From Chitinophaga sp. HK235 (GTDB taxonomy: Bacteria; Bacteroidota; Bacteroidia; Chitinophagales; Chitinophagaceae), in assembly GCF_018255755.1 (NCBI RefSeq), contig NZ_CP073766.1, forward strand, positions 4,092,001 to 4,156,000: 64,000 nt of DNA. The letters are read 5' to 3'. Below, piece by piece: positions 1 through 8,765 of this stretch; the first letter of the stretch is position 1, and every line of letters starts with the position of its first letter. Below the pieces are notes generated by a model. It saw only the letters and a program-made list of their open reading frames with translations, was not told the DNA's origin and did not search any database. Position numbers and translations under genes: made by a program.

Positions 1-436
1 CTACGGTGGTTTGCATGTAGTTTAGTATAAAAAACGAGTAATTAAAAAGAAGATGCAAACCTACAAGATTTTACGGCAAATGCCAAAGAAACTGGGTACA
101 AGAGTCGCGGTACAGTTCATTTAACCTCATAGAGGAGGTCAGGTTGATTTGGTTCAGACAATCGCTGGTAGTATTGGGCATCGAAAAACGGTCCTGGACG
201 GGCTATTGCTGCTCTAAAAATCCAGGGATAAAAAGGAGATGTAATTTTCCGCAGCCCCAAATCATATTATAAATTTTTTAATTTATCAGTTTCAGATCAT
301 AGCGAGCTCTTTTTTTTATTCATTTGTTAAAAAAACTCTCTTTTTAACCCCTGAAATGTAATTTTTTGGTTAAAGTGAACAAATAATTTGCATTTACAAC
401 GGCATATGTGTTCTTTTGTGTAAAATTAATTACAGC
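1..436. other. Left-edge segment without a supported gene
   Basis: No convincing coding region is visible. A 23-codon ATG frame at 53-124 on the plus strand has no recognisable features and is not called. The last 150 bases before glnN are AT-rich and probably carry its promoter; a TAATTTG at 385-391 resembles a shortened Bacteroidota -7 element, but no clear -33 partner was found. Confidence 0.5.
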
Positions 437-2626
437 ATGCAATCGTTACGTTTCACCGCGCTGGAAGGATTAGCTGGCGTAGACACCAAACTTCCCGAAC
501 ACAACGGTAAAATCACCGAAGTATTCGGCAGCAATGTTTTTGCCGGAAGAATTGTAAGGGAATATCTGAGTGACGAGGCTTACAAAAGCCTGATGAACTC
601 AATTAAAAATGGCACCAAGCTGGAACGCAAAATGGCGGAGCAAATCGCTTCCGGCATGAAAGCCTGGGCCATGAAAAAAGGTGTAACCCACTACACTCAC
701 TGGTTTCAGCCATTAACCGGCACCACTGCTGAAAAGCATGACTCCTTTTTCACCCTCAAAGGTGATGGCACTGCCCTGGAAACTTTTGACGGCGACGCCC
801 TGGTACAACAGGAGCCTGACGCCTCCAGCTTCCCTAACGGCGGTTTAAGAGCCACCTTCGAAGCCCGCGGCTACACAGCCTGGGACCCTTCCTCCCCTGC
901 GTTTATTCTGGAACAGGGTTATGGTAAAACCCTCTGCATCCCTACTATATTTGTTTCCTACACCGGCGAATCACTGGACTATAAAGCTCCGCTGCTGAAA
1001 GCACTGGCCGCTATCGACAAAGCCGCAGTAGACGTATGCAACTATTTCGATAAAAATATTACCAAAGTAACCCCTACCCTCGGTTGGGAACAGGAATACT
1101 TCCTGGTAGATGAAAACCTGGCTAACGCCCGTCCTGACCTGCTCATGACCGGCCGTACCGTGGTAGGTCACGCACCTTCCAAAGGCCAGCAGCTGGAAGA
1201 CCACTACTTCGGTTCTATCCCTGAGCGTATATACGCTTACATGCGCGATTTCGAAGAAGAATCCTACAAACTGGGTATTCCTTTAAGAACACGCCACAAC
1301 GAAGTAGCTCCTTCCCAGTTCGAATGCGCTCCTATATTTGAAGAAGTAAACATCGCAGTGGACCACAACTCCCTGCTGATGGACATCATGAATAAAGTGG
1401 CCAAACGCCACAAACTGAAAGTACTGCTGCACGAAAAACCGTTCGCAGGCATCAACGGTTCCGGTAAACACAACAACTGGAGCATGGCCACCGACACTGG
1501 TGTAAACCTGCTGGCTCCCGGTAAAACACCGAAAACCAACCTGATGTTCCTCACGTTCTTCGTGAACACCATCAAAGCCGTACACGACTACGCCGACCTG
1601 CTGAGAGCTGCGATCGCTTCCGCCAGCAACGACTTCCGTCTGGGTGCCAACGAAGCTCCTCCTGCCATCATCTCCGTATTCTCCGGTAAATACCTCTACG
1701 AAGTACTGCAGGAAGTAAAATCCCGCGTAAGCAACAAATTCGACGAACAGGATGAAGCCATCCTCAAACTCGACCTGCACCGCCACATTCCTGAGCTGAT
1801 GCTGGACAACACCGACCGTAACCGTACCTCTCCTTTTGCTTTCACCGGCAACAAGTTTGAGTTCCGTGCCGTAGGTTCTACTGCCAACTGCGCCTCCGCA
1901 ATGACCGTGCTGAACACCATCGTGGCTAAAACCCTGACCGACTTTAAAGTGGAAGTGGACGGCCTGATCGAAAAAGGTGAGAAAAAAGAGATTGCCATCA
2001 TGCAAACTCTTCGGAAATATATTGTAGATTCGGAAAAAATTCTGTTCGAAGGCGACGGATACAGCGACGAATGGGAAAAAGAAGCTGAAAAAAGAGGCTT
2101 ACAGAACATCAAAACCACGCCTAAAGCGCTGGATGCGATGGTTACTCCAAAAGCCGCTCAGCTGTATACCGAAACCGGCGTTTATACAGAAAAAGAATTA
2201 CACGCCCGCCACGAGATCCTGCTGGAAGACTACGTGAAGAAAGTGCAAATCGAAGCCCGTGTAATCGGCGACCTGGCCACTAACACCATTCTGCCTTCCG
2301 CTATCAGCTACCTCAATGAACTGATCAGCAACATCCGCGGACTGAAAGAAATAGGCCTGGGAGATGCCTCCTACAAAGCACAAACACAAATCGCCGCTAA
2401 AATATCTGAACATATCAACGTAATCAGTGAAAATGTTCAGGCCATGATCGAGCAACGTAAGGTCACTAACAAACTGACCGACAGCCGTCAGAAAGCGATC
2501 GACTACTGCGAAAAGATTAAGCCGTACTTTGATGTTATCCGCTACCACTCCGATAAACTGGAGTTCCTGGTGGACGACAAAAAATGGGCGCTGCCTAAAT
2601 ACAGAGAACTGCTTTTCTTGCGATAA
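437..2626 (+). CDS. glnN: Glutamine synthetase type III
   Basis: ATP-dependent amidation of glutamate to glutamine, the main cytoplasmic ammonium-assimilation step. The product is about 729 residues, the size of the large GSIII class typical of Bacteroidota rather than the ~470-residue GSI. The GSIII catalytic segments are visible: GWEQEYF near residue 216, the RHNEVAPSQFE block near 285-295, and NGSGKHNNWS near 340-350. The ATG at 437 is preferred to the in-frame TTG at 416 because GSIII proteins usually begin close to the SLRFxAL motif. It is monocistronic, with an intrinsic terminator just downstream. No adjacent PII or ntr gene is present, so its nitrogen regulation cannot be read from context. 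Confidence 0.95.
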   Translation: MQSLRFTALEGLAGVDTKLPEHNGKITEVFGSNVFAGRIVREYLSDEAYKSLMNSIKNGTKLERKMAEQIASGMKAWAMKKGVTHYTHWFQPLTGTTAEKHDSFFTLKGDGTALETFDGDALVQQEPDASSFPNGGLRATFEARGYTAWDPSSPAFILEQGYGKTLCIPTIFVSYTGESLDYKAPLLKALAAIDKAAVDVCNYFDKNITKVTPTLGWEQEYFLVDENLANARPDLLMTGRTVVGHAPSKGQQLEDHYFGSIPERIYAYMRDFEEESYKLGIPLRTRHNEVAPSQFECAPIFEEVNIAVDHNSLLMDIMNKVAKRHKLKVLLHEKPFAGINGSGKHNNWSMATDTGVNLLAPGKTPKTNLMFLTFFVNTIKAVHDYADLLRAAIASASNDFRLGANEAPPAIISVFSGKYLYEVLQEVKSRVSNKFDEQDEAILKLDLHRHIPELMLDNTDRNRTSPFAFTGNKFEFRAVGSTANCASAMTVLNTIVAKTLTDFKVEVDGLIEKGEKKEIAIMQTLRKYIVDSEKILFEGDGYSDEWEKEAEKRGLQNIKTTPKALDAMVTPKAAQLYTETGVYTEKELHARHEILLEDYVKKVQIEARVIGDLATNTILPSAISYLNELISNIRGLKEIGLGDASYKAQTQIAAKISEHINVISENVQAMIEQRKVTNKLTDSRQKAIDYCEKIKPYFDVIRYHSDKLEFLVDDKKWALPKYRELLFLR

Positions 2627-2654
2627 AACCGTAAGATTGTTTTGGTGTATGATT

Positions 2655-2678
2655 AGCCCCGGATTTTTATCCGGGGCT
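2655..2678 (+). terminator. Intrinsic terminator of glnN
   Basis: A 9-10 bp GC-rich stem (AGCCCCGGAT / ATCCGGGGCT) with a short T-rich loop is followed by TTTGCTTTTG. It lies 28 nt after the glnN stop. Confidence 0.85.
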
Positions 2679-2799
2679 TTGCTTTTGCAGTCACCTTTGT
2701 TAATTTCGTTTACCCCTCTTAACCGCCCCACCCACTTATCCCTGATACCCGGATACCCCGGCCTGTACTTCTTTTCACTAACTCCCAAATTTATCCCAC

Positions 2800-3624
2800 A
2801 TGAAAAAAACTTCATTTATCCTGTTCTGCTGCAGTCTGCTCGCGCTCTTATCCCTGACCAGATGTCAGAAACCCTACCCGTCAGGCCCTTGTCTGCCGCC
2901 CGTAAAACTTTCCAAAATAACCGGATTGATGCCCTACTACCCTGATACCCTGCGCTTTACATACAATGCCTTAGGCAACCCTACTGCCATCCTACGAAGT
3001 TTTGTCTCCACCGGGTCTCCCAATCAGTTGTTCCGGTATGATAAACACAACCGCCTTGCAGTGATCATAGGCGCCTATGATTCGCCATATTACATATATG
3101 AATTTGCCCGAAAATTTGTTTACGACAATGCCGGCCGTATCATCAGAGACACTGGTTTCGTTTTTGGGAGGTACAACCCCGAAGGCGAACCCATTATAAA
3201 AACAGGTGATACCATCTGGATACACCACTACACCTATGACTATAAAAACAGAATCAACAAGGAAATAGCCATCCAACTACACCACCACCAACCAGCAGTG
3301 AAGACCACCAGAGACTTTTACTACAATGCTGACGGTAACTTGTATAAAGTCCATCGGACAGACGAGGAATTCCCTCCCTTCTGTAATGCCAACTGCGTCA
3401 CCGCTTCAGACGAATACTTCGAATACGACAACAATATCAATTTCCACCAGCTACATCCCATCTGGCAGTTTATTGACGGAGACTACAGTAGAAACAACCC
3501 TTTCAAAGCCACCACCTACAACAACTTCGGACTACCTGTTAAAATAGGTCCCCCTTCTCATGGCCAGGAACACCAGATTTTCTATAATCAGATCCGGCAG
3601 GCGGAGCTTCACTATCAATACTAA
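2800..3624 (+). CDS. Putative lipoprotein with YD-like repeats
   Basis: The 274-residue product starts with a lipoprotein signal: MKK, a hydrophobic core, then a lipobox-like LTRC with Cys at residue 22. It is therefore probably an envelope lipoprotein. The mature part has recurring short motifs of the YDxxGR/N type (FTYNALGNP, FRYDKHNRL, FVYDNAGRI, YTYDYKNRI, FYYNADGNL, FEYDNN), which resemble RHS/YD repeats and suggest a repetitive beta structure. No toxin or core domain follows, so this is not a full RHS protein. Similar stand-alone YD-like lipoproteins are common in Bacteroidota and their role is unknown. It stands alone, convergent with accC across a shared terminator. Confidence 0.8.
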   Translation: MKKTSFILFCCSLLALLSLTRCQKPYPSGPCLPPVKLSKITGLMPYYPDTLRFTYNALGNPTAILRSFVSTGSPNQLFRYDKHNRLAVIIGAYDSPYYIYEFARKFVYDNAGRIIRDTGFVFGRYNPEGEPIIKTGDTIWIHHYTYDYKNRINKEIAIQLHHHQPAVKTTRDFYYNADGNLYKVHRTDEEFPPFCNANCVTASDEYFEYDNNINFHQLHPIWQFIDGDYSRNNPFKATTYNNFGLPVKIGPPSHGQEHQIFYNQIRQAELHYQY

Positions 3625-3642
3625 AACAAGCACTATTAAAAC

Positions 3643-3677
3643 AAAAAAAGTCCCCCCGGTTGGGAGGACTTTTTTAT
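3643..3677. terminator. Bidirectional terminator between lipoprotein gene and accC
   Basis: An A-tract, the stem AAGTCC(C)CCC / GGG(A)GGACTT and a T-tract lie between two convergent genes. It can serve both strands. Confidence 0.85.
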
Positions 3678-3696
3678 TAACGTATATCCGTCAGTG

Positions 3697-5034
3697 TTAT
3701 ACCAGCTTAAAGGTTTCGGTGAACTTGGTCGTAAAGTTACCTTTACGGAAGTTCTCGTCCCTCATCAGCTGCTGATGGAAAGGAATGGTAGTTTTAACAC
3801 CTTCGATCACGAATTCGCTCAGTGCGCGCTCCATAGTATTGATAGCCTCTTCACGGGTTTGTGCCATCGTGATGATTTTAGCTACCATGGAATCGTAATA
3901 CGGAGGAATCACATAACCGGCATAAATGTGGGAGTCCACGCGTACACCGTGGCCGCCCGGGATATGCAGGGTAGTGATCTTACCCGGAGAAGGACGGAAA
4001 TCGTTGTAAGGATCTTCCGCATTGATACGGCACTCGATGGCATGCATCTGAGGCGTATAGTTCTTTCCGGAGATAGGAATACCGGCTGCGATCTTAATCT
4101 GTTCCTTAACCAGGTCGAAGTTGATCACCTCTTCTGTCACCCCGTGTTCTACCTGAATACGGGTGTTCATTTCCATGAAGTAGAAGTTACGGTGTTTATC
4201 CACCAGGAACTCAATGGTACCAACGCTTTCGTAGTTGATAGCGCTGGCTGCTTTGATAGCAGCTTCGCCCATTTTCTCACGCAGCTCGGGAGTCATGAAA
4301 GGAGAAGGGGATTCTTCTACCAGTTTCTGGTGACGGCGCTGGATAGAGCAGTCTCTTTCAGACAGGTGGCATACTTTGCCATATTGATCACCTGCAACCT
4401 GGATTTCAATGTGACGGGGCTCTTCCACGAATTTCTCCATGTAGATACCGTCGTTGTTGAAAGCGGCGCGGGCTTCATTTTTAGCCATATTGTAGGCATT
4501 CTCCAGCTCATTCTCATTCCATACCACGCGCATACCTTTACCACCACCACCGGCAGTAGCTTTCAGGATTACGGGTAAGCCCATTTTTTTTGCAAGGGTT
4601 TGGGCTTCTTCCACGCTCTGGAGCAGGCCCTCGGAACCGGGGATTACCGGTACACCGGCTGCAATCATGGTTTCTTTCGCCGTCATCTTGTCGCCCATTT
4701 TACGGATCATTTCCGGAGTGGGGCCGATGAACTTGATACCATGCTCTCCGCAGATTTCGGCAAAACGGGCATTTTCAGCCAGGAAGCCATATCCGGGGTG
4801 GATTGCGTCGGCATTGGTGATCTCGGCGGCTGCCATGAGGTGAGGGATATTCAGGTAAGATTCGCTGCTCTGTGGCTTGCCAATACACACCGCTTCATCC
4901 GCAAACTTCACATGCAGGCTGTCTTTATCTGCAGTAGAATAAACTGCAACCGTTTTGATACCCATTTCCTTACAGGTACGGATAATCCGAAGGGCGATCT
5001 CACCACGGTTGGCAATCAATATTTTTTTAAACAT
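3697..5034 (-). CDS. accC: Acetyl-CoA carboxylase, biotin carboxylase subunit
   Basis: Carboxylates the biotin of AccB with bicarbonate and ATP, the first half-reaction of fatty-acid synthesis. The 445-residue product has the biotin carboxylase N-terminal fold (FKKILIANRGEIALRI), the ATP-grasp glycine-rich loop GGGGKGMRVV, and the active-site EMNTRIQVEH motif. The ATG at 5034 is chosen because MFKKILIANRG is the usual family start; the frame stays open upstream but adds an unconserved tail. It is the last gene of a minus-strand efp-accB-accC operon, 127 nt after accB. An imperfect inverted repeat sits in that gap. Confidence 0.97.
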   Translation of the reverse strand: MFKKILIANRGEIALRIIRTCKEMGIKTVAVYSTADKDSLHVKFADEAVCIGKPQSSESYLNIPHLMAAAEITNADAIHPGYGFLAENARFAEICGEHGIKFIGPTPEMIRKMGDKMTAKETMIAAGVPVIPGSEGLLQSVEEAQTLAKKMGLPVILKATAGGGGKGMRVVWNENELENAYNMAKNEARAAFNNDGIYMEKFVEEPRHIEIQVAGDQYGKVCHLSERDCSIQRRHQKLVEESPSPFMTPELREKMGEAAIKAASAINYESVGTIEFLVDKHRNFYFMEMNTRIQVEHGVTEEVINFDLVKEQIKIAAGIPISGKNYTPQMHAIECRINAEDPYNDFRPSPGKITTLHIPGGHGVRVDSHIYAGYVIPPYYDSMVAKIITMAQTREEAINTMERALSEFVIEGVKTTIPFHQQLMRDENFRKGNFTTKFTETFKLV

Positions 5035-5072
5035 TGTTTTCCTTATAAGTTGATATAATAGCAAGTAGCATT

Positions 5073-5158
5073 CAGCCATTAGTCTTTAGTAGTTAGCCTT
5101 TAACCCAACATAAAATACTGTCAGAGGCTAAAGGCTAACTGCTAAAAGCTAATGGCTG
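5073..5158. repeat. Imperfect intergenic inverted repeat (accB/accC gap)
   Basis: CAGCCATTAG...AGTTAGCCTTTA (5073-5103) pairs with TAAAGGCTAACT...CTAATGGCTG (5128-5158) with few mismatches. It forms a 30-bp hairpin built of short related words (GCTAA, AGCTA). It resembles a dispersed palindromic repeat rather than a terminator, since neither arm is followed by a T-tract. Confidence 0.75.
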
Positions 5159-5161
5159 TTA

Positions 5162-5647
5162 TTACGGTTCTACTAAAAACAAAGGTTGATCATATTCTAC
5201 CGGAGAAGCATCGTCAACAAGTACTTTAACGATCTTACCACTCACTTCACTTTCAATTTCGTTGAATAATTTCATCGCTTCGATGATGCAAACTACTTTA
5301 CCAGCAGTTACATCGTCACCAACATTGATAAAAGGAGGTTTATCTGGACCGGCGGAGCGGTAGAAAGTACCGATCATTGGAGATTTGATAGTGATCAGGT
5401 TATCTGCTTTAGGTGCAGTTGGCGCAGCAGCGGCTGGTGTGCCTGCTGCAGGTACTGGTGCGGCTGCCGGAGCTACAGCTGCTACCGTTTGGATGGGCGC
5501 TGCGGCCGCAGGAACAGTGATTACCTGTTGTACTTCGTTGTCTTTCTGTTTTATTGTAATCTTGAACTTGTCCTGCTCAATGCTCAGTTCACTGATATTG
5601 GATTTGTTGATCATCTTTACCAGTTCCTGAATCTGTTTAAAGTCCAT
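5162..5647 (-). CDS. accB: Acetyl-CoA carboxylase biotin carboxyl carrier protein
   Basis: Carries the carboxybiotin arm between AccC and the carboxyltransferase. The 161-residue product has an N-terminal helical segment (residues 1-40), a long Ala/Pro-rich flexible linker (about 45-80), and a C-terminal biotinyl domain. The biotinylation site is EAMKL at 123-127, with Lys126 the expected target; the canonical motif is AMKM, and Leu here is a tolerated variant. The KSPMIGTFYRSAGPDKPPF segment is typical of AccB. It lies between efp and accC on the same strand, a common bacterial arrangement. Confidence 0.97.
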   Translation of the reverse strand: MDFKQIQELVKMINKSNISELSIEQDKFKITIKQKDNEVQQVITVPAAAAPIQTVAAVAPAAAPVPAAGTPAAAAPTAPKADNLITIKSPMIGTFYRSAGPDKPPFINVGDDVTAGKVVCIIEAMKLFNEIESEVSGKIVKVLVDDASPVEYDQPLFLVEP

Positions 5648-5780
5648 GTAGACAATTTTTGGTTTATAAATTATATAGAATATGCGAAGATTGGATTATT
5701 TGCATGGACGATCATCTGAATATCGCGTCATAAACAGTAATGCTTACTCAAACATCCGGACCATCCAACCTAATAACGAA

Positions 5781-6347
5781 TTACGCTTTTACTCTTTCGA
5801 TGTATTCGCCATTCTTGGTATTCACACGGATCAGTTCGCCCTCTTCTACAAACAGGGGCACCATTACAGTTGCACCGGTTTCTACAGTAGCAGGTTTCAG
5901 TGTACGGGTAGCAGTATCACCTTTTACACCAGGCTCGGAGTAAGTTACCAGTACCACGATTTTATCAGGCAGTTCTACCGACATGTATTGTTCAGTTTCT
6001 GTGTTGATCTGTACCGCCACTTCCTGACCTTCTTTCAGGAACTGAGGTGCATCGATGGTCTGCTCGGCCATAGCAATCTGCTCAAAAGTTTCATTATCCA
6101 TGAAATTGTAGCCGGTGTCATCCTTATATAAAAACTGAAATGCTTTTTTCTCAATACGAACCGGGAAAATGGTATCACCAGAGTTCCAGGTGTGTTCTAT
6201 AGAACGGGAATTATCAACGCCTTTCAATTTAGCCCAAACTTTCGCTGCAGCACGGGCGGTTTTGTTTTGACCAAACTCTACAACAGAATACAAACTGTTA
6301 TCCAGCTTGATAATTAATCCTGTTCTGATATCTGCGGTGGTAGCCAT
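5781..6347 (-). CDS. efp: Elongation factor P with atypical tip loop
   Basis: EF-P binds stalled ribosomes near the peptidyl-tRNA and relieves stalling at polyproline. The 188-residue length and three-domain layout are normal, and the C-terminal signature (EPGVKGDTATRTLKPATVETGATVMVPLFV) is intact, split over residues about 134-164. The odd part is the domain I tip loop, KTARAAAK at residues 29-36, where most EF-Ps have KPGKG. Arg32 falls where E. coli EF-P has the modified Lys34, and both the Pro and the Gly residues are gone. The reading was checked on the DNA. No modification gene (earP, epmA/B, ymfI) is visible nearby. It is the first gene of the efp-accB-accC operon. Confidence 0.96.
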   Translation of the reverse strand: MATTADIRTGLIIKLDNSLYSVVEFGQNKTARAAAKVWAKLKGVDNSRSIEHTWNSGDTIFPVRIEKKAFQFLYKDDTGYNFMDNETFEQIAMAEQTIDAPQFLKEGQEVAVQINTETEQYMSVELPDKIVVLVTYSEPGVKGDTATRTLKPATVETGATVMVPLFVEEGELIRVNTKNGEYIERVKA

Positions 6348-6388
6348 AAATAGGTTACTGATTTTAAGTTAAAAATTTATACGGATTG

Positions 6389-6421
6389 CAAAAGTAGAAA
6401 TTTTTGCATATGAACGATCAA
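6389..6421 (-). promoter_or_regulatory. Predicted promoter of efp operon
   Basis: On the minus strand TACTTTTG (6396-6389) matches the Bacteroidota -7 consensus TAnnTTTG. A TTG lies 22 nt upstream (6421-6419). It is about 40 nt before the efp start. Confidence 0.6.
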
Positions 6422-6536
6422 CTAATTCCTAAAATTAGGCAGATTAGTGACTTTCCAGCCCAATTTTCGTCTTTTTTCTCCAATAAATGACATTAAAGGG
6501 GTAAATTGAATTTTAAATCACAGAAATTTTTTGCAT

Positions 6537-7031
6537 ATGCGTAATGTGTTTTTATTTGTATTGTGTTGTCTACCAATGTTCCTGAAGGCCCAAAATGCTG
6601 CCCCTTCCAAACCTGCTTATCTGCAGTATCCTGTCATTCCGGCATTCCCCCTCACCATGGTAGATGGCCATACCATCACCAAAAACGACCTTCGCAAAAA
6701 TGAAAAAACAATGGTTTTTGTTTTTAGCGTAGATTGCGACCATTGCAAGCATCTAACAGAAGAAATGCTGAAAAACCTGGACAAATTCAAACGTACCCAG
6801 ATCCTGATGATAACGCCCTTTAAGGTAGAACAGATGAAGGAATACTATGACCATTATAACATTAAGAATTACCCCAATATTATTATGGCCAGCGAACCTA
6901 CCCGCCAGATTATGTATTTCTATGACCTGCATTACTTCCCCGGACTTTATCTATATGGCAAAAAACAACAGTTCATCAAGGGCTTTGAAGGCACTGTGAA
7001 ACTGGATTCCCTGGCTCATTACCTGAAATAG
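6537..7031 (+). CDS. Exported thioredoxin-like protein
   Basis: The 164-residue product begins with a signal peptide (MRNVFLFVLCCLPMFLKAQ, cleavage near residue 19) and then a thioredoxin-like fold of the TlpA/AhpC type. The redox motif CDHC is at residues 67-70 after FVFSVD, and a cis-Pro candidate (YFPGLYLYG) lies near residue 140. It probably works in the periplasm as a thiol-disulfide reductant or a structural relative. The start ATG at 6537 gives a clean signal peptide; the in-frame TTG two codons earlier is less likely. It is divergent from efp and stands alone before mdh. Confidence 0.85.
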   Translation: MRNVFLFVLCCLPMFLKAQNAAPSKPAYLQYPVIPAFPLTMVDGHTITKNDLRKNEKTMVFVFSVDCDHCKHLTEEMLKNLDKFKRTQILMITPFKVEQMKEYYDHYNIKNYPNIIMASEPTRQIMYFYDLHYFPGLYLYGKKQQFIKGFEGTVKLDSLAHYLK

Positions 7032-7082
7032 GGAATACCAGCCAAAGCACGGCCATACCAGGTTTATCTGATCCCGAATCAT

Positions 7083-7090
7083 TACATTTG
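7083..7090 (+). promoter_or_regulatory. Predicted -7 element of mdh
   Basis: TACATTTG is a full match to TAnnTTTG, 40 nt upstream of the mdh ATG. The -33 partner is weak (TTTA about 16 nt further upstream). Confidence 0.5.
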
Positions 7091-7130
7091 TTTATCATAA
7101 TCATTCTTCACTTTTAAAGCTATCTACAAA

Positions 7131-8072
7131 ATGAAAGTTACAGTAGTAGGAGCAGGAAATGTGGGCGCAACCTGCGCCAACGTGCTGGCCCATAGAGATT
7201 TTCTACAAGAAGTGGTTTTATTGGATATTAAGGAAGGAACAGCTGAAGGAAAAGCGCTGGATACATGGCAGCAAGCTCCCATCGATTATTACAGCACCAG
7301 GGTTACCGGGGTCACTAATGATTATACCAAAACGGCCAACAGCGATGTGGTAGTAATCACCTCAGGCCTCCCCCGCAAACCCGGCATGAGCCGTGACGAC
7401 CTGATTTCCACCAACGCCAATATCGTTAAATCAGTTACTGAAAATATTACCAAACACTCTCCCAACGCAATTATCATTGTTGTCAGCAACCCGCTTGACG
7501 TAATGACCTACTGTGCGTACCTGACTGCCAAAAAGAACAGCAACAAGGTGTTCGGTATGGCCGGTGTCCTGGATACCGCCCGTTACCGCGCTTTCCTGGC
7601 CGAAGAAATCGGTTGTTCCCCCAAAGATATCCAGGCCATCCTGATGGGCGGCCACGGCGATACTATGGTCCCCCTCCCCCGCTACACCACCGTTAGCGGC
7701 ATTCCTGTTACTGAACTGGTAGCGGCAGACAAACTGGAAGCCATCATTCAACGTACCAAAGTAGGCGGCGGCGAAATCGTCAACCTCCTCGGCACCTCTG
7801 CCTGGTACGCTCCGGGAGCTGCAGCTGCCCAGATGGTGGAAGCTATCGTAAAAGATGAAAAACGTATCTTCCCGGTTTGTGCATGGCTCACCGGCGAATA
7901 CGGCCTGAAAGATATCTACCTCGGCGTTCCTGTAGTCCTGGGTAAAAACGGTATCGAAAAAATTCTGGAACTGAAACTTAATGAAGAAGAAAAAGCACTG
8001 CTCAACACTTCCGCCCAACACGTGAAAGAAGTGATGGACGTGCTCGATAAAATGCAGTCTGCTACGGCATAA
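7131..8072 (+). CDS. mdh: Malate dehydrogenase (LDH-like type)
   Basis: Oxidises malate to oxaloacetate with NAD+ in the TCA cycle. The 313-residue product has the Rossmann motif GAGNVGA (residues 7-13), an acidic residue for NAD binding after VVLLD, and the mobile-loop arginines in GLPRKPGMSR (Arg82, Arg88). The catalytic pair Asp148 (LDTARYR) and His175 (GGHGDTMVPL) is present. Arg82 at the substrate-discriminating position fits malate rather than lactate. It is monocistronic, with a predicted promoter 40 nt upstream and a long hairpin downstream. Confidence 0.96.
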   Translation: MKVTVVGAGNVGATCANVLAHRDFLQEVVLLDIKEGTAEGKALDTWQQAPIDYYSTRVTGVTNDYTKTANSDVVVITSGLPRKPGMSRDDLISTNANIVKSVTENITKHSPNAIIIVVSNPLDVMTYCAYLTAKKNSNKVFGMAGVLDTARYRAFLAEEIGCSPKDIQAILMGGHGDTMVPLPRYTTVSGIPVTELVAADKLEAIIQRTKVGGGEIVNLLGTSAWYAPGAAAAQMVEAIVKDEKRIFPVCAWLTGEYGLKDIYLGVPVVLGKNGIEKILELKLNEEEKALLNTSAQHVKEVMDVLDKMQSATA

Positions 8073-8093
8073 TCGCATATACTTCTTACCTGC

Positions 8094-8133
8094 AGGGCTG
8101 ATCAGAAGGTTGTCAAAACCTTCCGGTCAGCCC
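8094..8133 (+). terminator. Hairpin after mdh
   Basis: AGGGCTGA..AGAAGGTT pairs with AACCTTC..TCAGCCCT, interrupted by a small internal loop. No T-run follows, so termination is plausible but not certain. Confidence 0.5.
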
Positions 8134-8190
8134 TCACTGTTTATACCCACCGGGAAAAATACCAACATCATTCACAACCTCCAATGTTAA

Positions 8191-8218
8191 TTTGTGTTAA
8201 AAAAGATTCGTAATTTTG
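8191..8218 (+). promoter_or_regulatory. Predicted promoter of the MarR gene
   Basis: TTTG (8191-8194), 16 nt, then TAATTTTG (8211-8218). The -7 element is perfect but the spacer is 3-4 nt shorter than usual. Confidence 0.5.
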
Positions 8219-8302
8219 ATATCAGCCTGCGTATAAAATCGTATAAATGAAATACTTCTAATCAGTCGGGCACCCATTTTCGCTAACTCTCAGCAACAGC
8301 GT

Positions 8303-8764
8303 ATGTCAAATCTTGAAAAACTCATTACACAAAAAAATTTCGGAGATGATTATCAACGGGGACTTGTAAGCCTCATCTTCGTCGGTAACTGGATCACCTC
8401 CCGCCATCAGCAGTTTTTCAAACGTTACGACATCACCATGCAACAATACAACATACTGCGCATCCTTCGCGGACAACACCCCAAAGCCGCCAGTATCAAC
8501 CTGCTGAAAGAAAGAATGCTCGACAAAATGAGCGATGTGTCCCGTCTCGTGGAAAGACTGCGTAAAGCCGACTTCGTGGAACGCAAGAGCTGCGAACTCG
8601 ACAGAAGAGCTGTAGACGTAAAAATTACCGCCAAAGGCCTGGAACTGCTCAGCACCATCGATGCGGAACTCAGTCAGCTGAACGATTCCTTCAAATCTCT
8701 GAATGAAAAAGAAATCGGTCAGCTGAACAAATTATTGGATAAAATGCTGGAAGCTTACCATTAA
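8303..8764 (+). CDS. MarR-family transcriptional regulator
   Basis: The 153-residue winged-helix protein has the MarR layout: an N-terminal dimerisation helix, a helix-turn-helix around residues 55-95 (QYNILRILRG...LLKERMLDKMSDVSRLVERL), the wing DRRAVDVKITAKG, and C-terminal dimerisation helices. Such regulators usually bind a palindrome near their own promoter and respond to small phenolic or oxidant ligands; no such ligand is evident here. It is convergent with, and only 1 nt from, the MFS gene on the other strand, so the two are neighbours but not an operon. Its targets are unknown. Confidence 0.9.
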   Translation: MSNLEKLITQKNFGDDYQRGLVSLIFVGNWITSRHQQFFKRYDITMQQYNILRILRGQHPKAASINLLKERMLDKMSDVSRLVERLRKADFVERKSCELDRRAVDVKITAKGLELLSTIDAELSQLNDSFKSLNEKEIGQLNKLLDKMLEAYH

Positions 8765-8765
8765 C

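Noticed and set aside
53..124. A 23-codon plus-strand frame at the left edge
   Set aside because: No promoter, domain or neighbour supports it.
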